32,904 nucleotides of DNA from Acidobacterium sp. (GTDB lineage: Bacteria; Acidobacteriota; Terriglobia; Terriglobales; Acidobacteriaceae). The notes under the pieces were generated by a model. That model ran no database searches, was not told the DNA's origin, and worked only from the letters and a program-made list of their open reading frames with translations. The stretch covers positions 1 to 32,904 of the forward strand of contig DAHUYD010000071.1 in NCBI GenBank assembly GCA_027315385.1. The letters are read 5' to 3'. Shown here piece after piece: positions 8,073-14,411 of the stretch (its first letter is position 1; every line of letters begins with the position of its first letter). Position numbers and translations under genes: made by a program.

Positions 8073-8264
8073 TCAGGGCCTGACACAGAAACAGCCGTGG
8101 GAGTTGCACCGATAGACAAACCCCGGCTGGCAGAGGATGCGGTGCGGGGTGCCGGCCCACGGAATCGCAGACCCTCGCGCGTTCCCAGGGCTTTGTACCA
8201 GGGGACAGAACGCGATGAACGTCGCGCACAGCAGGCTACGGACGATAAGCGTTGACATCTTCAT
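8073..8264 (-). CDS. Small secreted Cys-rich peptide, unknown function
   Basis: A 63-residue protein with a basic start, a hydrophobic signal sequence (about 5-24) and a likely cleavage near residues 29-33. That leaves about 33 residues. The mature part carries four cysteines in a C-x7-C-x4-C-x-C pattern (45, 53, 58, 60), ending CNSHGCFCVRP. A strong AGGAGG ribosome-binding site 5-6 bases before the ATG at 8264 fixes the start. Upstream there is a perfect TTGACA -35 hexamer. I do not recognise the family. The cysteines could form disulfides or bind metal; two further cysteines lie in the signal sequence. Confidence 0.62.
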   Translation of the reverse strand: MKMSTLIVRSLLCATFIAFCPLVQSPGNARGSAIPWAGTPHRILCQPGFVYRCNSHGCFCVRP

Positions 8265-8331
8265 GGGATCCTCCTCGTTCTGCATTTTGTGGTCGTGCGG
8301 GATATGTGGCGGATTGCCACTTAGCGTCCTG

Positions 8332-8360
8332 GCTTACCACTCTATTAACAAAGATGTCAA
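8332..8360 (-). promoter_or_regulatory. Possible promoter of the Cys-rich peptide gene
   Basis: A perfect TTGACA -35 hexamer is read on the minus strand (8355-8360). At 17 bases spacing the -10 is only GTAAGC, so the match is one-sided. Confidence 0.28.
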
Positions 8361-8483
8361 GAGTACGCGGCAAAGGGACATGGGCCCGAATAGGTACCAG
8401 CTGGCCCGGCAACGCGGGGAGCAGGATGCGGAGACGGAAAGAGAGCCGGAGACGGCTCCCTTTCTCTCCTGTGCCGGCAGGCT

Positions 8484-8882
8484 CTAGTGGGCAGAGTGGC
8501 CGCAGCAGCACGAGCCGCCGTGCGCGTGGGCCGAACCGCCTTCGTGATTGCCGCAGGACTCAGGCTGGGCGGGCGAGAGTTCCCCGCGGCGAAGGCGCCC
8601 GGCGATTTCGGTGACGGGCACTCCCGCGGGGCCGATCCACCCACGGATGCCCGCCTGCGCGAGATGCATGTACGCGCCGGGTCCGATCTCGGTGAACACG
8701 GCGTCTTTGCAGCCGTGCCTGGCAATGATTTCGACTACAGCGCGGCCGTTGAGCGCGGTGTTCTGCTCAAATTCGATATCCCCGCCGTCGTCGAGAATGC
8801 CGATCCATTTGGCCTTGCCGAAGTGCGGTGAGAGCGCGGAGTTTCCGCGGTTCAGCAGAGTCATAAAAGCTGTCTTACTCAT
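8484..8882 (-). CDS. NifX/NifB-type metal-cluster-binding protein with His/Cys tail
   Basis: A 132-residue protein of the dinitrogenase Fe-Mo cofactor biosynthesis (NifX/NifB C-terminal) fold. Family motifs are SALSPHFGKAKW (15-26), where the His lies in the cluster-binding region, and AVFTEIGPGAYMHLAQAGI (61-79). The last 23 residues form a striking metal-binding-like tail with Cys110, 125, 126, 127 and His113, 119, 121, 129, 132. No nif gene is present, so a nitrogenase role is unlikely; binding or sensing a metal or Fe-S cluster is inferred. Start ATG 8882 has AGGAG upstream, next to a palindrome over a -10-like element. The PadR gene lies 96 bases upstream on the same strand. Confidence 0.87.
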   Translation of the reverse strand: MSKTAFMTLLNRGNSALSPHFGKAKWIGILDDGGDIEFEQNTALNGRAVVEIIARHGCKDAVFTEIGPGAYMHLAQAGIRGWIGPAGVPVTEIAGRLRRGELSPAQPESCGNHEGGSAHAHGGSCCCGHSAH

Positions 8883-8896
8883 GTTTTTCTCCTAAC

Positions 8897-8911
8897 GGTG
8901 TAGATTACACC
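8897..8911 (-). promoter_or_regulatory. Palindromic operator candidate GGTGTA-N3-TACACC
   Basis: A perfect 6-base inverted repeat with a 3-base spacer lies just upstream of the NifX-like gene's ribosome-binding site. On the minus strand it contains TGTAAT (8904-8909), a 5/6 match to a -10 element, so a bound protein would block the promoter. The adjacent PadR protein is the natural candidate; this is inference. Confidence 0.45.
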
Positions 8912-8978
8912 TAAAGGCGAAGGTTGCAGGAAACGTCAGGGGCCGCATTACCTCGGTACCCGTCCGCCGCGCGGCCGG

Positions 8979-9398
8979 TCAGGAAGATCGAATGCGCGAC
9001 GACCGGCCGCGGTCAGGAGGGGCTTGGGCTTCGCGGGCGAACCGGCTCATGGACTTGGAAAGATGTCCGAGGACAGTCGCCCATTCGCCAAGATGCTGCT
9101 CGCCTGCTCGGGTAAGGCGGTAGACCCGCCTGGCGGGCCCGGCGCCGCCGGTCTTCCACTCCGAACTGACGTTGCCATTGGCTTCCAGCTGGCGGAGAAC
9201 CCGGTAGATGGCGCCCTTCTCGATCGCGGCGTCGGTTAGGGCGTGACGCTGGAGTTCGCGCGAGAGATCGTATCCCGTGCATGAGCCGCTCTTCCTCAGG
9301 AGGAGGAGCACTACGGGCTCCACGAATCGATACAGATTGCCCATCGCGCACGTGCAGGGATAACGGTCGCCATGGCGCGGGCATATTCTTGCTGGCAC
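8979..9398 (-). CDS. PadR-family regulator with N-terminal cysteines
   Basis: A 139-residue winged-helix repressor of the PadR family: RFVEPVVLLLLRKSGSCTGYDL (24-45, given in parts as RFVEPVVLLLL and TGYDL), then AIEKGAIYRVLRQLEANGNV (recognition and wing region) and RRVYRLTRAGEQHL. I chose the GTG at 9398 because AGGAGG sits 4-5 bases upstream. It also includes a cysteine-rich lead CPRHGDRYPCTCAMG (Cys6, 15, 17), which the later ATG (9344) would drop. The Cys motif recalls PadR proteins found next to NifX-like genes and suggests metal or Fe-S sensing. It lies upstream of the NifX-like gene on the same strand, and is divergent from the thioesterase. Confidence 0.86.
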   Translation of the reverse strand: MPARICPRHGDRYPCTCAMGNLYRFVEPVVLLLLRKSGSCTGYDLSRELQRHALTDAAIEKGAIYRVLRQLEANGNVSSEWKTGGAGPARRVYRLTRAGEQHLGEWATVLGHLSKSMSRFAREAQAPPDRGRSSRIRSS

Positions 9399-9524
9399 TG
9401 TTCCTCCTCGACGCCGCGTTGGTGCGCGGCTCTCCCGTACCCTGACACACCCGCAGCCGGCCACAGAAGGCGCCGGGCGCAGGCGGATTCCGCGTCAGGG
9501 AGTGACAGTGGTAGTATGGCATAG

Positions 9525-10073
9525 ATGCAAAATACACCTAGTGATCTTCCGTCCACCGGAGAGAGCCCGAAAGAGCGGCAGGCCCCGCCAGAAAGCGAGG
9601 GCGGTACAGCAATCGAAGCTGAACCCCTGCGTGCGAGCCCGAATTCCGCCTGCTTTGCCTGCGGAGATGAGAACCCGCGGGGGCTGCATTTGCGCTTCGC
9701 GCGGACCGGCGGCGGCGCCATGGTTGCGGAATGGACTCCGGACTGCCAGTGGGAAGGCTTTCGCGGTATCGTGCATGGCGGCATTGTGAGCACCGTGCTG
9801 GATGAGGCGATGTCGAAGGCAGTGGTGGCGGCGCGGATCGAGGCGCTGACGGTGGAGCTTCGGGTGCGGCTGCGGCATAATGTCGCGCCACAGCGACGGT
9901 TCCATGTAAGCGGCTGGATCGAGTCCAGCAACCGGCGCCTTACGAATGCGGAGGCCGCGCTGACATCGGCGGATGGGACGGAGTATGCCCATGCGTGGGG
10001 AAGGTTTCTTGCGTTGCCGAGCAGCGGCAGAGCGGACTGCGCAACCACGGCCGCCGAAGAGAGGCTGAGTTGA
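9525..10073 (+). CDS. PaaI-type hotdog thioesterase
   Basis: A 182-residue hotdog-fold protein, probably hydrolysing an acyl-CoA thioester in the cytoplasm. It carries CFACGDENPRGLHLRF (43-58) and the family core GFRGIVHGGIVSTVLDEAM (77-95), where HGG and the Asp/Glu are the active-site region. The first 38 residues are a low-complexity Glu/Pro-rich extension, so translation could begin later, but no better start is evident. It overlaps the thioredoxin-like gene by TTGA, indicating translational coupling. Its substrate and link to the disulfide genes are unclear. Confidence 0.86.
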   Translation: MQNTPSDLPSTGESPKERQAPPESEGGTAIEAEPLRASPNSACFACGDENPRGLHLRFARTGGGAMVAEWTPDCQWEGFRGIVHGGIVSTVLDEAMSKAVVAARIEALTVELRVRLRHNVAPQRRFHVSGWIESSNRRLTNAEAALTSADGTEYAHAWGRFLALPSSGRADCATTAAEERLS

Positions 10074-10459
10074 TCGGAACAGGGAGAGTTCGACAGATTG
10101 TGCGCGTCGCCGGGTTGCTCGCCGCGGCGGTTCTGCTGGCGTCGGCCCCCGCCTGCGCCCAGGCGTCGGGGCTAACCGGGCTCGATCGCTTCGCGCAATG
10201 TCTGGCGAAGAAGAAGGCCACGATGTACGGAAGTTTTCTATGTCCCCACTGCGACGACCAGCGCAAACTCTTCGGCCGTTCATTTGCCTGGGTCCCGTAT
10301 GTGGAGTGCTCGGTTGCCGGTTCGCGGATGGAATCGTCCCGCTGCCAGACGGAACACATCCGCTTTACGCCCACGTGGGTTTTCGCGGATGGCGGCCGGT
10401 TGGAAGGAATGCAGTCGCTGGAACGGCTCGGCGCCAGAACGGGGTGCCCGGCCCCATGA
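10070..10459 (+). CDS. Exported thioredoxin-like protein (CPHC)
   Basis: A 129-residue exported thioredoxin-fold protein. A signal sequence covers about 1-31 (hydrophobic GLLAAAVLLASAPA). The redox motif is CPHC (58-61) in the context MYGSFLCPHCDDQRKLFG, as in thioredoxin domains that partner VKOR. RFTPTWVF (98-105) holds the cis-proline. Extra cysteines at 80, 92 and 126 may form a structural disulfide. The start is a TTG overlapping the thioesterase stop, with GAGAGG upstream; no ATG fits without extending deep into the previous gene. It overlaps the VKOR gene by ATGA, so the two proteins probably work together in making disulfides outside the cytoplasm. Confidence 0.82.
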   Translation: MIGTGRVRQIVRVAGLLAAAVLLASAPACAQASGLTGLDRFAQCLAKKKATMYGSFLCPHCDDQRKLFGRSFAWVPYVECSVAGSRMESSRCQTEHIRFTPTWVFADGGRLEGMQSLERLGARTGCPAP

Positions 10460-10890
10460 AAATATCGATCCGCTTTGCAATCGTCCTGCTGTGCGCGTGC
10501 GGCGGGGCCCTCTCCTCGACGTCTCTTTACAGCCACTATGCTGCCACGGCCACGCAGTACTGCGACCTCAACCGGATGTTCAACTGCGACGTGGTGAACC
10601 GGAGCCCCTACTCGGCGTTGCTTGGCGTGCCCGTGGCGCTGATCGGACTTGCAGGTTATCTCGTTCTCGCCGGACTGAGCGTGAGCAGGCGGCGGGGGGC
10701 AGAGGTGGCTCGCGCCGCCGCCGCATTGCTGGGCCTCGGCTTCGCGCTTTATCTCACCTATATCGAAGACGTGGTGCTGGCTACCTGGTGCCTGCTTTGT
10801 ATCGGTTCGCTGGCGTCGATCGCGGGCATTGCCGTGCTGGCGGGTATTCAGGCGGCGAGGCCGCGGCCCGGTGCCGCGGAGCGATCGTGA
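10456..10890 (+). CDS. VKOR-family disulfide-forming membrane oxidoreductase
   Basis: A 144-residue inner-membrane protein of the vitamin K epoxide reductase family, which reoxidises a periplasmic thioredoxin-like protein and passes electrons to quinone, as DsbB does elsewhere. The loop cysteines are in CDLNRMFNCDVV (Cys36, Cys44) and the quinone-side pair in WCLLC (Cys112, Cys115). A conserved Ser/Pro segment NRSPYSALLGVPVALIGLAGY follows the loop. Four to five membrane helices are visible. The ATG overlaps the preceding stop (ATGA). It is the last gene of the thioesterase-thioredoxin-VKOR operon. Confidence 0.91.
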   Translation: MKISIRFAIVLLCACGGALSSTSLYSHYAATATQYCDLNRMFNCDVVNRSPYSALLGVPVALIGLAGYLVLAGLSVSRRRGAEVARAAAALLGLGFALYLTYIEDVVLATWCLLCIGSLASIAGIAVLAGIQAARPRPGAAERS

Positions 10891-10904
10891 CTCGGCAGAC
10901 TTCA

Positions 10905-10921
10905 GCCATCGCGGCGATGGC
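10905..10921. terminator. Small hairpin between convergent genes
   Basis: GCCATC (10905-10910) and GATGGC (10916-10921) enclose a 5-base loop between the VKOR stop and the TPR gene's stop. There is no T-tract, so this is a weak candidate. Confidence 0.25.
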
Positions 10922-10955
10922 GTGCCGGCTTGTCTGCGCCGGCTCTATGCCGGCT

Positions 10956-11702
10956 CTACGCCGGTAGGCTGCGCAGCATTTTTCTCGCCCGGCGGAACCA
11001 TGGCCGCTCCCGCCGCCGCTGGTAGCCCGGCATCGCTGGCGCCTTCTCCAGCACCTTGCGCGCCCAGTCGCGCGCTTCCGCGCGGCGGCCTTCCTCCGCC
11101 AGCAGGTCGGCGAAGTTGAGATAGGTTTCCGAAAGCGTGGAGAGCTTCAGCGATGCCCGGAAGAGCGCTTCGGCTTTGTCTTTTTGTCCCGTCAGCGCAT
11201 AGGCATGCGCCAGAAGTCCGGCTGCCCGATGAAAGTCGTACTCTGGATCCTCATTCACCGCCCGCTCCAGGTCGGGAATCGCCGCCTGAGGATCGCCCAG
11301 AAACAGCGCGCACACGCCGCGGCGGTAAAAGGGATCGGTCGTCCGCGAGCCGAGCGCGATGGACTGGTCGAAGGCGGCGCGCGCCTCGCGGAGGCGTCCG
11401 TCATCCATGTACAGGTCGCCGAGATCTTCGAAATTGCCGACCGCGCGGTTCACCTTCACCAGGTCTTCCAGCTCGCGAATGCGCTTCCGGCGCGAGAAGC
11501 CGCGGAACGACTGCCCGCTGTAGTCGCGCGTGTCCGGCAGAGCCTCGACGACCAGATAGATGATCGCGCCCCACGGCGGCCACGCGAAAATGATGACGAG
11601 CAGCCACCACCAGTCCGGCCGGCGGCGGAAAAAGTGGACCAGGGCGAGGATTTCCAGCAGGATTCCCCACCAGCTAAAAACAAAATTGAGCAGAAATCCC
11701 AT
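10956..11702 (-). CDS. Membrane-anchored TPR protein with PLDc_N-like head
   Basis: A 248-residue protein. Residues 1-55 form two membrane segments of the short phospholipase-D-N-terminal (PLDc_N) type: WWGILLEILALVHFFRRRPD, then WWWLLVIIFAWPPWGAIIYL. Residues 75-225 hold about four TPR units, for example FEDLGDLYMDDGRLREARAA (91-110) and ETYLNFADLLAEEGRRAEAR. The C-terminus is very basic. TPR repeats mediate protein contacts, so it probably scaffolds a complex on the cytoplasmic side of the membrane; the partner is unknown. Start ATG 11702. It is convergent with the VKOR operon. Confidence 0.85.
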   Translation of the reverse strand: MGFLLNFVFSWWGILLEILALVHFFRRRPDWWWLLVIIFAWPPWGAIIYLVVEALPDTRDYSGQSFRGFSRRKRIRELEDLVKVNRAVGNFEDLGDLYMDDGRLREARAAFDQSIALGSRTTDPFYRRGVCALFLGDPQAAIPDLERAVNEDPEYDFHRAAGLLAHAYALTGQKDKAEALFRASLKLSTLSETYLNFADLLAEEGRRAEARDWARKVLEKAPAMPGYQRRRERPWFRRARKMLRSLPA

Positions 11703-11846
11703 GCCTGAAGAAGTTTGCCGCGCGCTGCGCGGGAAAGGACCAGTGTATAGGAGGAGGGGTCTTGGGCGACGGCGCTTCGGCGCGCTTGCGCATGGCGGAC
11801 AGATGTCAGCCCCCGGGGCGGCTCTCGGGAAAAATTGTCAACGTTC

Positions 11847-12000
11847 CACCGGTTGAACCAAAGTAATGGCTGTTGAATCGAGAAGACTTCCTGTCCCTAA
11901 ACCACCAAAGAAATTTGGCCGTCCAATTCTTTCAGATTGATATTCTGAACTTAGAGTGGAATTAGAAGGAAGGACCGCCTCGCGCGGTCCTTTTTCTTTT
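11847..12000 (+). ncRNA. Candidate small structured RNA with intrinsic terminator
   Basis: No protein gene on the plus strand precedes the terminator at 11970-12000, yet the sequence before it folds well. A bulged stem pairs 11907-11918 with 11923-11932 (AAAGAA with TTCTTT, TT with AA, GG with CC; loop CCGT). A second hairpin pairs TTCAGA (11931-11936) with TCTGAA (11944-11949); it shares two bases with the first. The area is much richer in A+T than its flanks. I found no convincing promoter, so the 5' end is a guess. It could instead be a leader or attenuator of the 12110 gene. I do not recognise a known RNA family. Confidence 0.35.
11970..12000 (+). terminator. Intrinsic terminator upstream of the 113-residue gene
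   Basis: AAGGACCGC (11970-11978) pairs with GCGGTCCTT (11984-11992) over a CTCGC loop, followed by TTTCTTTT. It is a textbook Rho-independent terminator on the plus strand. Confidence 0.85.
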
Positions 12001-12109
12001 GCCCTCAGTCAGGGTGCGCCGATCGGGAAGCAGGCCTGCGTTGCAGTGCAGCGCCGGTCCCGCGGATGGGCCGCGCCACCCTGCAATTACAGGTGTGCAA
12101 AGGAACGAT

Positions 12110-12451
12110 ATGAATATTTTTCAGAAAATGGGCGTCAAAGTGGCCGAATTCGGCAAGTGGGTCGCGCATGCCGTTTCCGCGGTCGTAGGCATGGCAGCTC
12201 GGATTGAGACGATCCTGAAGTCGGAGAAGCCCCTGGAGAAACCGTTCATCTCCGGCCTGTCGACGGTGGTGGCGGACCTGGAGGCGCTGGTGACTGGATG
12301 CGAAGGCGCGCTCACCGCCGACGGTCTGAACTTCGCTGCAGACTCGCAGGTCTACAAGGAATTTCTCACGCTGGTGAACGACTTCAGGAACCTTGCTCCT
12401 GTCGTCGAGCAGGCGCTGGCGATCCTCGAAGGGAAGGCGACCGCCGGTTAA
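12110..12451 (+). CDS. Hypothetical 113-residue protein
   Basis: I do not recognise this protein. It begins MNIFQKMGVKVAEFGKWVAH and has an Ala/Val-rich amphipathic segment (about 19-36) that is not clearly transmembrane. An Ala/Leu-rich helical remainder follows, with two acidic patches. It has a single Cys (about 64) and no signal peptide. AGGA 5 bases before the ATG at 12110 supports the start; the frame is open further upstream but loses composition. It stands alone between an intrinsic terminator and a long hairpin. Small helical proteins of this kind occur in phage-derived islands, but no other phage gene is present here. Confidence 0.6.
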   Translation: MNIFQKMGVKVAEFGKWVAHAVSAVVGMAARIETILKSEKPLEKPFISGLSTVVADLEALVTGCEGALTADGLNFAADSQVYKEFLTLVNDFRNLAPVVEQALAILEGKATAG

Positions 12452-12842
12452 CCCTGCGGGGCAAATCTCGGTGCCCCGCGTCTGCCCTGTGTTGGCAGAT
12501 GTGGGGCCCGGGTCAAAATCGCCATCGCGGTCCTCAGTTCTTCATTCGCGGCTTTCCACCCCGCACACACGGTCGTACGATGATCACGCACATCCCTCAG
12601 CCACCTGCCCTCGAATCAATGGGAGTCCCTGCTCGCAGCCGCGACCTGTTCATTCGCAGCCTTCTCGCGATCACGCACGCGGCCGTCTCGCATCTGATGC
12701 CGGCAGCGCGACTTAGCTATCGCCCGCTGGCAGGCTCAGCCGCTAAGCCCCGCATTTTCAACCACGCGATTTGTGACCCTCAGGATAAGGGGGGCCGGGG
12801 GTACCCATTACCGGCTATCGGCCACTGATTACGCACGACTGA
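12452..12842. other. Intergenic stretch without a convincing gene
   Basis: Apart from the strong hairpin at 12473-12507 I see no gene. Open frames through this segment have composition unlike the neighbours' proteins and no ribosome-binding sites. Confidence 0.5.
12473..12507 (+). terminator. Long 14-bp hairpin after the hypothetical gene
   Basis: Arms 12473-12486 and 12494-12507 pair over all 14 positions (two G-U) around a CTGTGTT loop, 22 bases after the stop codon. There is no T-tract after it, so it may be a non-canonical terminator or an mRNA-stabilising structure. Confidence 0.5.
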
Positions 12843-14120
12843 CTACTGTTTTCCCCGTAACGCGCGCCACCCGATGTCTTTCCGATAGACCATCCCTGCG
12901 AACGAGATGTGGCTCATCGCGTCGTACGCGGAGTCGAGCGCGTCGCGCAGGGTTGCGCCGGTCGCGGTCACGCCCAGCACGCGGCCACCTGCGGTGCGGA
13001 GCTGGCCGCCTTCGACGGCGGTTCCGGCGTGGTAGATTTCGACATTCGGCACGCGCGCAGCATCGTCCTCGCCGGAGATTGGCTCGCCGGTGGCGTAGGC
13101 GCCGGGGTATCCCTGCGACGCCGCCACGACGCAGACCGACGCGCCCGGCTTCCAGCGGAACTCGGTGTCGCTCAGCCGCCCTTCCACACAGGCTTCCAGC
13201 GCTTCCACCAGATCGCTCTCCAGACGCGGCAGAATAGCCTGCGTCTCCGGATCGCCGAAACGCGCGTTGAATTCGAGCACCATCGGCCCCTTCGCCGTCA
13301 TCATCAGCCCGCAGTACAACACCCCGACAAACCGAGTGTCTTCGAGAGCCATAGCGTTCACGGCGCGCTGCGCAATGTGTTCCAGAATCCACTCGCTCAT
13401 GGCGGCGTCCAGCATCGTGTCACTGGTGTACACGCCCATGCCACCGGTGTTCGGCCCAGTGTCGCCCTCTCCGATGCGCTTGTGGTCCTGCGCCGGGATG
13501 AGCGGTGTCGCGTGCTTGCCGTCACTCAGGACGAGGAACGAAATTTCCTCGCCGGTCAGACACTCCTCGACAACCACGCTCGTCTCCGCCGCGCCCAGCA
13601 GTTGGCCGCTGAACAGACCTTCAACGGCACGCTCGGCCTCGTGTCTTGATTGGCAGATCAACACACCTTTGCCGGCATGCAAGCCGTCCGCCTTAATGAC
13701 GACGGGATGGCGGAACATTTCGAGGGCGGCCATTGCCTCCCGCTGCGATGTGCAGACAGCGAAGTTGGCGGTGGGAATCGAGTGCCGCTGCATGAATCGC
13801 TTGGCGAAGGCCTTGCTGGTTTCAAGCATGGCCGCATCGCGCGTGGGACCGAAGACCCTGAGGCCGCGGCGCTGCATTTCGTCGACCAGACCGAGTGACA
13901 GCGGGAGCTCCGGCCCGACGACGGTGAGGTCCGGCAGCTCCTCGGCGACCACGCGCAGCAGATCGCCGAGATCTTTCTGATTCGCCGGAACACACCGCGC
14001 AATCTGAGCGATTCCGCCGTTGCCCGGCGCGCAGACCACTTCGCTTGCTCGCGGCGAGCGGCCAATCGCCGCGCAAAGCGCGTGCTCGCGCCCGCCGCTG
14101 CCGATCACCAGGATTTTCAT
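12843..14120 (-). CDS. purD: PurD, phosphoribosylamine-glycine ligase
   Basis: A 425-residue ATP-grasp enzyme making glycinamide ribonucleotide from phosphoribosylamine, glycine and ATP, the second step of purine synthesis. The N-domain opens MKILVIGSGGREHAL. VVGPELPLSLGL (about 67-78) and VIKADGLHAGKGV (141-153) follow. The ATP-grasp metal site is in FNARFGDPETQAILPRL. The length is normal for the family. I chose the ATG at 14120, 48 codons inside the longest frame, because the Rossmann motif must begin there and GGAA lies upstream. The frame before it is not family-like. Confidence 0.95.
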   Translation of the reverse strand: MKILVIGSGGREHALCAAIGRSPRASEVVCAPGNGGIAQIARCVPANQKDLGDLLRVVAEELPDLTVVGPELPLSLGLVDEMQRRGLRVFGPTRDAAMLETSKAFAKRFMQRHSIPTANFAVCTSQREAMAALEMFRHPVVIKADGLHAGKGVLICQSRHEAERAVEGLFSGQLLGAAETSVVVEECLTGEEISFLVLSDGKHATPLIPAQDHKRIGEGDTGPNTGGMGVYTSDTMLDAAMSEWILEHIAQRAVNAMALEDTRFVGVLYCGLMMTAKGPMVLEFNARFGDPETQAILPRLESDLVEALEACVEGRLSDTEFRWKPGASVCVVAASQGYPGAYATGEPISGEDDAARVPNVEIYHAGTAVEGGQLRTAGGRVLGVTATGATLRDALDSAYDAMSHISFAGMVYRKDIGWRALRGKQ

Positions 14121-14191
14121 TCTGATTCCGAGCGTAACAGCAGTCGGCGGCAAGCGGCCAGATGCCGCCTGCCACCGCCTGCCGGTTTGCT

Positions 14192-14401
14192 TCAGCGGGT
14201 CGCGGCCCAGGCTTGCCAGAGGACGATGACAAGCATGAAGACGACGTAGATCCGCAGCACCCACAACAGCACCAGCTCGCCTCCCCGGAGCCGGCGGCGG
14301 GGGATGGCGATGCGCTTCGCCTCGGCCAGCTGATCGGGCTCGAGGGTGGAGAGGACGAATCCCGCGTCCGCGTCGCTCACGTACTCGTGTTTCGGGGTCA
14401 T
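14192..14401 (-). CDS. Small single-TM protein next to the Nramp gene
   Basis: A 69-residue protein: a charged N-terminal half (STLEPDQLAEAKRIAIPRRRLRGGE) followed by one membrane segment VLLWVLRIYVVFMLVIVLWQ (44-63) and a short tail. A GAGGAG ribosome-binding site lies 8 bases before the ATG at 14401. It begins 10 bases after the Nramp gene ends, so the two are co-transcribed. I do not recognise the family. A helper role for the transporter is only inferred. Confidence 0.65.
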   Translation of the reverse strand: MTPKHEYVSDADAGFVLSTLEPDQLAEAKRIAIPRRRLRGGELVLLWVLRIYVVFMLVIVLWQAWAATR

Positions 14402-14411
14402 GCTCCGCTCC

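Larger units (their letters stand above)
11703..12109. other. Sparse, partly AT-rich intergenic region
   Basis: The first 130 bases show nothing clear. From about 11840 to 12000 the composition becomes AT-rich and folds into hairpins ending in an intrinsic terminator (listed as a candidate RNA). The only open frame there is a 24-codon one at 11866-11940, which lacks a ribosome-binding site. Confidence 0.55.

Noticed and set aside
9533-9540. A second copy of TACACCTA near the thioesterase start, shared with the PadR-NifX palindrome
   Set aside because: Only one arm is present and it lies inside codons 3-6 of the thioesterase, so chance is likely.
10925-10966. Four closely spaced CCGG-containing units between VKOR and the TPR gene
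   Set aside because: A short degenerate repeat of GC-rich sequence, partly inside the TPR gene's 3' end; no CRISPR-like spacing and no leader.
11866-11940. A 24-codon frame starting MAVESRRLPVPKPPKKFG
   Set aside because: No ribosome-binding site, and it overlaps the hairpins of the candidate RNA. A leader peptide is possible but not supported.
12298-12828. A 176-codon plus-strand frame across the region downstream of the 113-residue gene
   Set aside because: It overlaps that gene in another frame, includes the long hairpin, and has shadow-like Arg/Pro/Ser composition.
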